Positions 1 through 10,892 of a stretch of 64,000 nt of DNA are shown here, one piece after another. The position numbers and the translations under genes are program-made. The notes beneath the pieces were generated by a model. The model worked only from the letters and a program-made list of their open reading frames with translations, was not told the DNA's origin and searched no databases. This stretch comes from Ditylenchus dipsaci (lineage: Eukaryota > Nematoda > Chromadorea > Rhabditida > Anguinidae). Within the stretch, counting starts at the first letter, position 1. Every line of letters starts with the position of its first letter. The DNA is taken from positions 1-64,000 of the forward strand of contig SADC01000385.1 in assembly GCA_004194705.1 (NCBI GenBank). The letters are read 5' to 3'.

Positions 1-723
1 GTACATTTCTCATACAGCCTTTTTTAATCAACCGTGGTAGCGCCATTTAATTTGCTTCTTTTTATCATTTTTTTAACTCTGAAATGACAGTATGGAAGCA
101 TCACAATGCTAATAGAAAATACCTGAGTTCACATCGGCGTCGAGCATGCCCTTAAGTCGAGAAATTATCAAAAAACCATAGAGGGATCAAGGCAAAAAAA
201 TGACCGAAAACCACAGGGGGTCCAGGCAGTCGAAATTTTTTTTTATCGAAAAATGGCCTTCCCACACTTTTTCGGCAGTTTCTATTTTTAAACGGCCTAT
301 AAAATACTTAGACCTTGAAAAAACGCACTTTTGAGTTACCCTAAATAATATGCTTTAGCTCTATCTTTATTGAAATAAGAGACGTCAAAATAAGGCTTGA
401 ATTGCCTCACTTTCTGTACGCTAGCACGTCATCAATGTTCTTTTAAGTGGTCAAAAGATATGGTTATTACATGTTATACGTATGTTTCATGTTATCCATG
501 CCATTCACGAAGACCATTTCTCAGATGTTCGGGTCGGGTGGTAATTAAAAAACGTGAGATAACATAATTCCATTAAAAAATAAAATATTCTTAAATTTTA
601 AGCGATTTTTTAGTTACCAAGTTACCGCCCTAATTTATTTCTAACATCATTGGAGTTCGGCTGTATTTAGGCGACACATAATTTCAAAAGCTAGCATTTA
701 TATTTCAAATCTGAATTTTTTAG
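1..723. repeat. Left flank with a partial family-A flank
   Basis: No coding exon could be placed here. About 160-345 matches, in the same orientation, the flank at about 63535-63690 (text reading roughly 'ggggaccaaggcaa', then a run ending in 'cactttttgccgtttc'), so this is a broken copy of the outer part of the dispersed family-A element. The first NOC3L exon(s) should lie in this stretch or left of the window; I could not recognise them. The rest looks like unremarkable AT-rich sequence. Confidence 0.5.
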
Positions 724-2333
724 ATGATCGACGAAGGATTCGCGCCTCCGGAAAAATTCGCCGCTTTGATAGAGATGCAGAGCTGCTCCCTCTAAAGATT
801 GACAGACAGTTGTACAGTTTTCATTACATATATTGGTTATACTTTCCATGTCAAGGCTTATTTTAGCTCAGGCGATATAAAACCGAAAGTGTCGGATGTC
901 AAGGATGAAATAAAAGAAGAGGTTGCGTCAATCACATCAGGTTTCTTTATTCAGCTAAAATTCTTTGTAATATATTTTATTTTTTAGAAAAACCACCTAA
1001 GTTAAAGGAGGAATGTAGTGCCTGAGTTGAGCATGCATGAACTACTGGTCAGACAGAATTTCTTATTGAAAGAAGCCAAGCTTGAAGTTGCCACGTTGTC
1101 TGATATGCTGGTCTCAGATCCTCAAGAAAATGTTAGTACAGTGTTCTTTTGTGGTTGTGGGAATTTTCGATAATACATAGCTCGTTGATCGGCGTTGTTT
1201 AAGAATCTGATTTTTGGTTGGTTTAGTAAAAGCTCTAATTTCGTTTGGTATGTGATTTCAAAAGTATGAATTTCAGTTGATATCCCCTGAGGTATACCGA
1301 GCGAAATCTTATGGAGTGTTAGGCAGACTAGGGTTGGACCATTGGGTACCGAAAAAACATATTTTTACAATGCTGTCGAAGAGAGCTCAAAAACTTAAAG
1401 GGCCATTGCCACCCCCGTTTTGAATTGTTCCCCGCCAATTCAAATTTTTGCCCAATCATTCAACTTCTGTACGGGTTTTTCAGCTTGGTTTCTAACAAAA
1501 CAAGGCCTAAAATTTATTTTAGGTATAGTTTTTAGAAACCAACTTGAAAAATGTGTACAGAACTTCAACGATTAGGAAAAAAATTTGATTTGGCGGGGGA
1601 CAACCATTGCCGGAGACGGCAATGGCCCTTTTAAAAAGTGTCACTATTCCATATTACGGGCATCTTTTGTTTTGCTACATCAAGAAAAGAGACCTAGATA
1701 ACCTGCCAGTTTATTCTAAATATCGTAAAGTTTTGTCTAGGTTGGCAAATTGAAAGAACTTCTAAGATTATGCGCCGGCGATGAAGTGGAAGACCTGGTG
1801 CAAGGCACAATTCGCAAGCTAGCAATAGCAAGCCTGACTGAAGTTTTCATCAGCATTATTCCTGGTTATCAGATTAGGTCTGTTTGCATTTTTTCCAGAA
1901 CGAATTAATTTCTTTTTCTTGACTCATGTGATCTTTTAGAACATTGACTGAAGAGGAACAGAAACAGAAGATGAGGCTGACACAAGGTTGGCTTTGGCAG
2001 GCTAGATAATTATGCAGGCTTCACAAAATTGTTGATTTTAAGGAAGGTTCTTCAGTCTGAACACTCTTTGCTCACCAATTATCAGAAATATCTGTCTTGT
2101 GGAAGAGAATGCTATGAGTGAGACCTAGTCTGCATTTGTGTAAGAAAAACTATGCTTAATTTCAGAATTAGTGAAGGATACACAGGCGGGAAAGACGATA
2201 TGGTTTTCACAACAAAATTGGCTATCCTCAGTGTTCGCTGCCTTTGCAAATGCTGAATAATGTCTCTCATTTCAACTATTCTTCCAATATCGTCAGTTGC
2301 TTGGTCCGGATTGCGACGTCGTCAAATGAGGAG
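724..2333 (+). CDS. NOC3L: NOC3L N-terminal exons
   Basis: Seven exons. The first opens with an acidic/basic stretch ([10 protein letters not shown]), then LLPLKIDRQ. Exon 988-1131 begins KPPKLKEE and continues in another frame as [20 protein letters not shown], so about two bases seem to be missing near 1013-1016. Exon 1741-1877 gives [10 protein letters not shown]...IIPGYQIR in one frame. Exon 1940-1986 gives [15 protein letters not shown] but joins exon 2043-2117 ([17 protein letters not shown]) one base short. Exon 2166-2333 gives [12 protein letters not shown], then [10 protein letters not shown] in a shifted frame after the run at about 2251. All these blocks line up with the NOC3 domain in order. 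Splice acceptors are clear pyrimidine-AG. Confidence 0.85.
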
Positions 2334-5300
2334 GTTATCTATTGCCACTTTCAAGCCTGCGTCACAACGGTGGTGTTTCTGCCATTTTTGAAGTCATCTT
2401 TTGATTAAATTTTCAAACTCATTCGGCGTTATGATATACAAAGGTTGTGTGGAATTAAAATGATTTCAAGCATCTGATCAGCGTTAGGTAATCCTATAGA
2501 AGTTAAGTCATTGTTTAAAAGGTGTTTAAATCACTAGAAACAGTATTTATGGGAAGTGGCTCACGGTTCGTTAATCACATTTTTGGTACTTTTTAGAGTT
2601 CCTCGGCTAGTTTTGATTGCGCGGTATGTAATTCTGCCCTTATAATTATTGAAAAATGTCCCGAGTCCCAGAGTCACTTTCGAATGATTTGTGTCGCAGA
2701 TACGAGGGTGTGCGCATCCCAACCCCAGCCAGTAAGCCCCCTGATCTCCGCTTGATGGGTTAGAGATGCGCACACTCACTTGCCTTAGTCATGATCCCGA
2801 GCAAGGCTCTCGATCATAATAATATGCATATAGAGTCTCTTTTTGCTAATCTGGAGCGACCAAAACGGGGTAGAACAGCCTTTAGTTCAGGACTTTCCCT
2901 ATTATCTGTATTAATTCAACCCCTCGTAAATCGGAAAATTTTTGTGTTGATCTTGATATTTGTATGCTCAATGAAATTTTAGAAAACAGAATCGTTTATT
3001 AAATTGGCCCGTTTAAAGGGGCATGCCGTGCGCGACAAGGGGAAAAGGCGGGTACCAGCATATCTTTTCTTTCTTGACAAACTTTCACATTTGTTCTTGT
3101 CTAGATTTTTTAAGTTTCTGCCTAATTTTTTGAAAGTAGCATAAGGTCATTAATATCAGATTTGACGCAAAATGAGTTAAAATGGAAAGATACGAACAAA
3201 TTTGCTTGTCCCCGTCCGCCTTAACTTTTTGAAACGCACAGGCATGCCTCTTTAATAGAGATAATACGGTAACTATTTCATAAAGTGATTTTCATAAAAT
3301 TTCACTATTTCATAAAATTCATAATCTATTTAATAAAGTGCATTTAGGTGAAAGAAATTCACATAAAGGGTGTTTGGACATGAGTTGTTTGGGGCTGAAC
3401 GATTAGTTTAGTTGATGTAAGATAATAAGAACTGAGGACGGAACGGTGCCGAGGACGAAACGTCGCGTCTACTAGCTACTAGACCACTAGCAAACCGCAA
3501 GCAAAAAATATTGTCTGTAAAAAAAAATCGAATGGCGGATGCACGGTTCAAAAAATCCTTCTATAAAAGAAGTTAAGGCCACTTTAAAAAGGATTAACTT
3601 TTTGAAACGCACAGGCATGCCTCTTTAATAGAGATTATACGGTGACTAAAAATAAAGCTAAAATATATTAATACACCTGTATTTCCCATTTCATTTCTGT
3701 GTAACTTTTATTTGCGTTAGAACACAGAGTCGTCTTAAATCGTCTTAAAAAAGGCTGAATAAAAGGGTTGTCAGATGCGCTGCGCTGTGCAGCTGTCATT
3801 GTGACCAAGGCTTGACTTTGCTTGCCTTAGCTTAATAGCAGTGTTGCAAATTCAGATCATCTATGAAGTTTGCAATGCGCACTTGGTGGAACTTTAAAGA
3901 AGATATTTTGCTGAATATTTCATTGCATGCAGTTAAAGCTATTTCCGATATAGTCAATGCCAAAAGGGTCATGTATCTCCGTTGCTGCTGTCTACTTTTT
4001 TGTCTTTGAACATCAAGGTTAGCTATTAAAAGAAATTTCCACCATTCGTTTTTAGCAAATTAACAAAACGGCAGTGGAGCCCAAGGTGAAGTCGAAACCT
4101 CCGGCTGTGAGAATGTCGAAGCAAATGAGAAAGTTTTGTGTGCAATTTTTGGTCTTGCTAATATTTGAGTTCAGCAAAACAAACGAAACAAGAAAATCGA
4201 GGATCCTTTGCGGGAAACTGAAGCTGTGGAGAAGTTGTCTACCAAGTCGAAAATCGCAACAGAGATTATGAAATACGTAAGTGTCTTGCTTTCTAGGAGC
4301 TCTTAATTATTTCATTTTAACTTCAAGGTCTTTATGACCTACTTTCGGATTTAAAAAGGATGCCTTCGACTATTATTCTTGGGCCTGTTTGGAAGGTAGA
4401 TTACTTCATTTAGCATAAAATCGCTAATTATTTTAAGGCCTAGCAAAATTCGCTCATCTGATCAATGTGGAATTCTTTGAAGATCTTGTTCGTTCCCTTA
4501 CTGGGCTGGTGGATCAGAAGGTAATGCTGTTTTGATCGTGTTTGCAAAACCCCTTCTTAATTATCTAGCATCTGAAATTGTCTGACTCCCTTCGCTGCAT
4601 AAAAAAGGTTGTGATACTCTCAGGCGAGGGTCAAGTACTGAATATTGATCCGCTGAAATTCTACAATACGCTCTATGCGCTTTTACCAAGTCTACCGTTC
4701 CAAGATGAGTCTGGTAAATTTTCTCCCCCATTCCTTGCGTTAAACATTTTTTTGTTAGTTAAACGACCAAGTGGAGCTACTAGTGGATTGCTTGGATATG
4801 CTACTCATCAAACGTCGTAAATTGATTTCTTTGAAGCGTGTAGCAGCCTTTGTTAAAAGGACTCTTTTGATTTGCATTCTATTGCCAAAAAGTATTGTGT
4901 TTCCTTGCTTTCCATTGTGCGGTGCATGTTTGTGGTTAGCTATTTAAATAGACTTGTCAGGTATATTTATTATCCTATTTAGGCTCATCCTGGTCTGGGT
5001 GTTTAGTGGAGGAAGATGGAGAAGAAGCGATAGCCAATGGAGTGTTTCAGCCTGACTCTGTTGATCCAGATTGCAGTATGTTTTCGGGCTTAAATCTTCC
5101 GTCTATCAGTCTGTGGTTTTTCAGGCAATAGTTTTGAGCACGGATTTGCAGTGAGCTAAAGCTGCTGTCCCAGGTACGGTTATACTTTTGAATCGGCGAG
5201 GCATAAAAACATATACTTATGTCGTTTGCAGCATTCGGATAGAGTTATCAGTGCCTTTTCGAAGAATATTGTAAACCGCACTCCATCGACTGATCCTTCC

Positions 5301-6795
5301 GGTTGATTGCACAATGGACGAATAGTAAGTTATAGATTTTATGTCCATCCATTTAGGCGTTTTTCATGCTCGACAAGAGATATCTACAGGGTGGTTCAAG
5401 AATTCTGCCGGTTTTGTTTGGGCATAGCTCATTATTTAACTTTTTTTTATGGTAATGGTTGTCAGAGATCGACTCAGAATCGCGAAGCAATTTTTTGTGT
5501 ATAATGCCAAAAACACGATTTTTGCTCGTACTCTCTGTGATTCGGGTTTGGTATCTGTATGTCTTCTAAATGGGCAATGTCTAAACCGCAGGGGGAAACA
5601 GCAAAAATCATGTTTTTGACATTATAATATTAGGTCACACATTTTTTTATTATATATAGTGCATTCTTCGGTCATTTTTAAAGATGCTGATTAGTTTCAA
5701 AAGGCCATATCTCAACACAATTTTTTTGTTAATTAGGTTTTGTAGCTCTTGAACTGCGCTACAAGATGAGAGTAAGATTTCGTGAAAGCGCTGAACCATG
5801 AATCAATTTTTGACCAGTTAAAGTGATAAAAATGCTTATAAACTTCTTAGAATGACATCACAAGTGTTTTGTGTCAAATGCTGACTTTTATACGATACTT
5901 CAGCTAAGCCTATATACTATTCGAAAGAAGAAAGAAAGGGCTAAAAATAAAAATAAGTCAGACCAGAATTTGATTAGTGAGCATTGTCAGAAAAAATCGT
6001 ATGCGCTTTGATTTCGCTGGACATTTTTAACTAATTGATTAAAAAGACTTACCGAAAACCTATAAAAGTTAAACCTGGCGAATGGATTGCTGAGGACTGG
6101 CTTTTTTCACTATACAGTCGACGCTCCCAATAACGTACACCCCAAAGTTCGTTCACGCGCTGGGGTCCGACACTTTTTTTAGCCCCATTTTTTCAAATTT
6201 TTCCATTTCTGGTTTGACAGTCTGGTCGCAAATATCGCAAGGATTCCGATTTGTCGATCATTTTTGCAGAAAACAATGATTTCGAGATTTAAAAAGCAAA
6301 AACTCTCATTAACATACACCTGTTTTTGATTCGGTGTATGTTAATGGAGTTTTTGCTCTTTAAATTCAAAATCATTGTTTCTGCTAAAAATGACGACAAA
6401 ATCGGAATCCTTGCGATATTTGCGACCAGACTGTCAAAACAGAAAGGAAAAAATTTGAAAAAATGGGGCTAAAAAGTGTCGGACCCTAGGCGGGAACGAA
6501 CTTTGGGGTATGCTATTGGGAGCGTCGACTGTATTTCCCTGAACAGTTATTTTTATAATTTCTAAATAAACCTAGGCACCGAAAGAGTGGTTAAGTGATT
6601 CCAGCGAATGTTCAAATCATGGCGATAGTCCTTTTAAGCAAAGGATGAAACAGTTTTGCAATGTACGTTTTTGCACTTTTAAACTAATTCTGTGTCTATT
6701 TCTGAATTTCCTGCTTTAAGGCCAAGAAAATATCGATGACGTCCAAGAATGTGTGCTCCACTGTGCTTCTCTATCTCGAACGATACAAAAATTGA
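724..6795 (+). CDS. NOC3L: NOC3L-like nucleolar complex protein 3 (partial, frame-broken)
   Basis: NOC3/NOC3L is a HEAT-like nucleolar protein needed for 60S pre-ribosome maturation and, in yeast, also for replication licensing. Visible exons: 724-811, 867-940, 988-1131, 1741-1877, 1940-1986, 2043-2117, 2166-2333, 3856-4017, 4056-4132, 4175-4276, 4328-4395, 4438-4520, 4569-4713, 4759-4934, 4983-5075, 5125-5173, 5232-5324, and less surely 6576-6662 and 6721-6795. Family blocks read directly: [37 protein letters not shown] and [16 protein letters not shown]. Introns are mostly 40-150 bp, with GT-AG ends. The 5' end is not seen. Many junctions or exons need one or two extra bases to stay in frame, nearly always at homopolymers, so this is either a poorly resolved functional gene or a young pseudogene. 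The block identity argues for recent constraint. Confidence 0.9.
1396..1640. repeat. Inverted-repeat MITE (TTAAAGGGCCATTGCC type)
   Basis: Lies in a NOC3L intron. Two arms of about 110 bp face each other around a short spacer containing TCTAACAAAACAAGGCC. Outer ends read AAAGGGCCATTGCC and GGCAATGGCCCTTTT. Related copies: about 10444-10665, 38971-39200, 39205-39400 and 45725-45975. All share the sub-arm motifs CCCCGCCAATTCAA and ACTTCTGTACGG. No ORF. Best described as a foldback, non-autonomous DNA transposon family of unknown superfamily. Confidence 0.75.
2334..3855. repeat. NOC3L intron with three repeat pieces
   Basis: The 1.5-kb intron holds an inverted, partial family-A copy (about 2640-2795, including the GCGCATC hairpin), an inverted repeat at about 3015-3262 (TTTAAAGGGGCATGCC ... 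AGGCATGCCTCTTTAA), and a direct second copy of its right end at about 3593-3645. The pair 3228-3272 / 3596-3645 is nearly identical (AACTTTTTGAAACGCACAGG). No exon could be supported between. Confidence 0.6.
3856..5324 (+). CDS. NOC3L: NOC3L central and C-terminal exons
   Basis: Ten exons covering the CBF/NOC-like core. Readable in order: [13 protein letters not shown], then [34 protein letters not shown], a lysine-rich linker ([18 protein letters not shown]), VFMTYFRI / [100 protein letters not shown]. Apparent base losses lie at CTTT (~3899), AAAAGGG (~3962), ATTTAAAAAG (~4349), CCAAAAAG (~4891), GTTTAG (~5003) and GGATTTGC (~5143). The 42-bp intron at 4133-4174 splits a charged linker. After [15 protein letters not shown] the end of exon 5232-5324 cannot be aligned confidently. 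Confidence 0.85.
5690..5945. repeat. Diverged single arm of the 791-bp palindrome family
   Basis: In the NOC3L intron. Shares in order with the arms at 32537-33327 the blocks GGCCATATCTCAACAC, GTAGCTCTTGAACTGCGC and the motif around TATACTATTCGAAAG. It is one arm only, considerably diverged, so it looks like an older relict of the element that is a near-perfect palindrome further right. Confidence 0.6.
6115..6531. mobile_element. Palindromic pogo/Tc1-like MITE, 417 bp
   Basis: A foldback element in the last NOC3L intron with TA on both sides and ends CAGTCGACGCTCCCAATA / TATTGGGAGCGTCGACTG. The arms pair over most of their length (for example the loop-proximal ATTAACATACACC and GGTGTATGTTAAT). 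CAGT ends with a TA target duplication are typical of the Tc1/mariner/pogo superfamily. No coding capacity. Confidence 0.8.
6576..6795 (+). CDS. NOC3L: Possible last two NOC3L exons
   Basis: Two short open segments (6576-6662 and 6721-6795), each with a good acceptor and the first with a GTACGT donor, follow the recognised NOC3L exons after a 1.25-kb repeat-filled intron. Translations [20 protein letters not shown] and [21 protein letters not shown] are not clearly alignable to the variable C-terminal tail of NOC3L. They are placed here by position, strand and splice signals only. Confidence 0.4.
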
Positions 6796-9758
6796 GTCTC
6801 CAGAATATATGTCGTTAGTTTGGTTGTTGTTATTTCGCTGATAAAGTTATGATTTTTCTTTGTTAATGTTATGGGGCTAGTGCAGAAGCGGTTGCCGAAA
6901 TTCACCTTGGTCACCCTGTGTGTTTTTTTTATCGAAAAACAGCTTGGTCTCCCCTCCCTCCCAAAAAACGTGTTTGCTGTCCGAATTTTTTTATTGCCTC
7001 ATTTCATTCCTGATTTCATGAAATTCAAAATGCTTAGCAGCTTTAATACAATGTAGTCAAAAAGCCACAGGGGGTCAATTGTCCAGGGGTCAATTGGTCC
7101 AGGGGTCAATTGTCCTCCTCCCTTTATGCATCATTATAAGAAAAAGGGCTTTTATAATCCTTAGACGAAATATGGTTTTGTTCGTTATTGCTTCTAAAAG
7201 ACGCTTATACAACTCTGGCCACAGGAAAAACGACAACTGTTTTTTAATCATACTTAAAGGGGCATGACCGTGCCCGACACGGTGAAATTTGAATTCAGCC
7301 CTTCAAAAGGCGGGGACCACTTTAATGTGTGAGACCAAAAAAAATAAAATGAAATGTTTCATTTGAAGGTTGCAGTTTACAATACCACCCCCACCCCCAC
7401 GGGAGTGATCGGATGGAGAAGATAACATCATATTCGTGTTTCTCGACCCCGATTTCATGAGAAAGCCGGCTGTTTTTTTGGTTCTGAGAAAAAAATTTTT
7501 CGAACCACAGGGGGGGGGCAAATGTCTTTGTTCAAATGTCTTTTGCGCAAATGTCTTGGTTTCTCTCTGTTTTGTTCCTTTTTCAGCCTTCGGTTTCGTC
7601 AATAATGGACACATAATAATGGGCAGGGTATCATTTTTTCGTTTCAGATCACTACAACTAGAAGCCAATTTGCTGCCTCGAAAATCATTAGATAAGTTTT
7701 ATCGATTATTTGCGGGACGCGGACGTTTCCCTGTAAGGCCGTTTCCCTGTAAGCCGTTCCCTGTAGGCCGTTTCTCTGTAAGCCGTTTCCCTGTAAGACG
7801 TTTCCCTGTAAGGGACGTTTCCCTGTAAGGAACGACAAGGAACAGTAGCGTGTAGGAAAATTTTGTAGACTCAACTTTTGATGAGGATCGAACTATATCT
7901 GAAATAATAAACTCTTGTATGTATGCTTTTTCATGCATCCAAGGTCAATTTCGAGTGATTGGTGGTGGGGTATCACATGGCCAGGTGAAGTCTACCTGGA
8001 TGGCTTCCCTTTTCTCAATGTACTGATATTGTATTGATGTTCCTTGCTCTCACGCCATCAAATTACTAATTTTAGTCACACACAGTTAGTAAACAACATC
8101 CCATTGTACAGAATTCATTATTCAAGCAAATTCTTTCCACACACCTGGTTCACAGTCTTCTCACTACAATTAACACTGCAGTTTCCATTCTACCACAGCT
8201 TACCGCGATCGCCACATCTTCCACACCGAAAAGCCTCTCTCGCGAATATCTCTCCCACTTTCTTGGACGAGTCTTAAATGTGCCGTCTATTGCAAAAGTT
8301 TCACATTGACCAGTTTCTAAAACCCAATAATGTAATAACTCGCTCAACAGAACAACATATAAACTGCCTCAAGCATGAAGAGAAAAGATAAGATGATAAA
8401 TCGGCTTGGGCTATCTCTTCCCGAATCATAGATGACGAATGGATAACCATCGTCGTAACTCTTCCATTCGTCCGGAATTTCAAGATTGGCAGCACTGGTC
8501 TTGCCCCTAGGATAGCGGTGTAACTTCTAAAAAAATAAGAATATTTAAACGAAAGGTAAATATCAGCAACGTTATATGTACCCACTTTCGAAATTCCAAC
8601 GTTTTTTCTAGCGCAGTTGAATTGATAGCGGCGATCACAGGCTCCTCCATTCCTCTCATGGCCTCATTCATTGCTATAACGACATGATTGACAAATCGCA
8701 AACTACAAAAATAAATACCTGCGGATTGTCACAATCGGCTGTTTTGCTCGTTGTTCGACAATTTTTTCAAAATACTTAGCGAAGTAGTAAATTTGGAAAT
8801 CAAAATAGATGTCTAAAATGTAGCTTAACAAACAAGATCTTTATCAAAACGACTATTAGCAAAAAAAGTCTTAGCAAAACAACCATTTAGCGAATTGGCG
8901 CTTAAATTGTGAATTCTAGCAAAATCGCGCTTAAATTTTTTCTTTAGCAAAACGACCGCTTAGCAATCGACCATTAGCAAATTGCGCTTAAATTGGCCGA
9001 ATTCTATATGACTAAGTACTAAACCTAAAATTCAATGCGCGGCTGGCTACTTTTTAGAACCATTCGCTTTTTACTTTTCAAAAATCGAGCTTGAAAACAA
9101 ACAAATTATCCGAAATCTTGCTTCTCGAAGCTTGCGTCTCAATCTTGCATCACAAAATACGTGGCGTAAGTCTTACGTCTCAAAGCTTGCGTTTCAAATC
9201 TTGCAGTCCAAAATATGCGGCGTCAGTCTTGCGTCTCAAATCTTGGAGTACAAAAATGCGGCATAAATTTTGCGTCTCTGATCTTGCAGTAAAAAAATTA
9301 AGCGCAATCATTGGTGCTAAAATCTTGTAGCTCAAAAGCTCACCTTCTCTGGACTTTCAGTCTTATAACTTACGACGTAACTTTTGCGACGCTAATTTGC
9401 TTAGAAATTCGTGTGGTCAACATATTGCATTGTGAGAAGATGTAGCGCTAATCTCAGGCTGCAGATCTTGCAGTTCAAATCTCACAATCTCGCCTCTACC
9501 GGTTTTAAGCATCGCGTCATGATTTTGGTAGCGGATATCTTGGTTCGCAAACAATGCGGCGCTGAATATGATGTCTGTAAATCATCTCTCGCGAATCATA
9601 TTGCTCAAGTCTTGCCACGCCGCCAAAATATGCTGCATAAAACACCATAAAAAAGCTCAGAACTAAGCTAGAAAGCTTTTTTAAGGTTTTCTTAGCTCAA
9701 AGCATATCAGCAAAAAAATACGCAAAAACATATGAATCCAGTCCCCATTCATAATGTA
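6796..9758. repeat. Intergenic: tandem and dispersed repeats
   Basis: No gene seen. Contents: direct repeats of GGGGTCAATTG at 7070-7115; an inverted-repeat end AAAGGGGCATGACCGTG at 7257; a G-rich dispersed block at 7380-7530 (the block ending CGACCCCGATTTCATGAG also occurs at 24120-24225 and, inverted, at 24885-24975); a tandem array of TTTCCCTGTAAG units at 7727-7835; nothing I can name in 7850-8810; an array of 'tagcaaaacgacca / gcgcttaaatt' units at 8830-9000; and an array of about 40-bp units containing GCGTCTCAAATCTTGCAG at 9090-9330, decaying to about 9630. ORFs here are products of the arrays. Confidence 0.6.
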
Positions 9759-10278
9759 CAGTGTTTTCATAATTCACACTCACAGAGACACCTGACATTG
9801 ACACTGACATGTCAGTTTAGCGAACCTGACATTTTTAAAAGTGGTCGTAGACATTAAAAAAGTTGTCTTTTTCGAAATTCTGTAAAGTGCATTAGACAGC
9901 TGACGAATTTATGATTGAGAAAGGTGTTGTCAGAGTTTTGACCTGTCTTTGAAAAAAGTGTGAAAAAGTCTGTGTCAGTTTCATTGTTAATGTCAGTTTA
10001 GCAAAAAAGAAGCCTGAACTGACACTGACATTTTTTTGCTAAACTGACATTAAAAATGAAACTGACACTTACTTTTTCACACTTTTTTTCAAAGACAGGT
10101 TAAGCTCTGATAACACTTTTTCAATCAGAAATTCGTCAGTTGTCTAACGCACTTTACAGAATTTCGAAAAGACAACTTTTTTAATGTCTACGACCACTTT
10201 AAAAAATGTCAGGTTCGCTAAACTGACGTGTCAGTGTCAATGTCAGTGTCACTGTCAGTGTGAATTATGAAAACACTG
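9759..10278. mobile_element. hAT-like foldback element, 520 bp
   Basis: Ends CAGTGTTTTCATAATTCACAC and its reverse complement, flanked by identical 8-bp direct repeats ATAATGTA (9751-9758 and 10279-10286). CAGTG fits the YARNG terminal consensus of hAT elements and 8 bp is the hAT duplication length. The subterminal region is an array of TGACACTGACAT-type units on both sides, pairing as a long foldback. No transposase remains. Confidence 0.85.
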
Positions 10279-10443
10279 ATAATGTAGGTGAGCCGAATAT
10301 ACGGTACAAGGGCAGGTTTGTTGGCGCCGACCGGGATGGAACCCGCGCCAAAAAAATAGTTTTCGTGTCAATACAAATGTAGTTTTTAGACAAAACTTTG
10401 AAAAACTATATATTTTCTCAGAAAATGGCTTCCATATTTTTGT

Positions 10444-10665
10444 TCAAGGGTCATTGGACCACCTGTTTGGAATTGTCCCCCGCCAATTCAATTTTTTTCC
10501 TAATCATTCGACTTCTGTAAGGATTTTTGAGCTTGGTTTTTAACAAAACAAGGCCTAGGATTCGATTTAGGCATAGTTTTGTTAGAAACCAAGTTGGAAA
10601 ATTCGTGAAGAAAATAATTTGAAATGGCGGGGACAACCGTTCTCGGAGACGGCAATCTTTATATA
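10444..10665. repeat. Inverted-repeat MITE, second copy
   Basis: Same family as 1396-1640: CCCCGCCAATTCAA, ACTTCTGTAAGG and the AACAAAACAAGGCCTAGG spacer motif, then an opposite arm ending in GGCGGGGACAACC. Lies just upstream of the small gene at 10893. Confidence 0.7.
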
Positions 10666-10892
10666 GTATTTGGATTAGGTTTCTTCGTTACGTTTTTGGT
10701 TACGGACATGCCAAATACTATCTAGAGATGTAGCACTTTCGGGCAAAACTTTTGCTAACTTTTTTAGGCTTTTAGTTAAAGCTCTTAGTTATAATCTTTT
10801 TGATTTCAGTTTGTGTCCTGGACCGTCTCATACAATGTGCTATGTCAGTTTTCAAGACAGACATCATACTAATAGTTTTACCTTATTTACAG

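Noticed and set aside
7303..7938. Several 76-130-codon ORFs on both strands
   Set aside because: They cross a G-rich dispersed repeat and the TTTCCCTGTAAG tandem array and have no domain.
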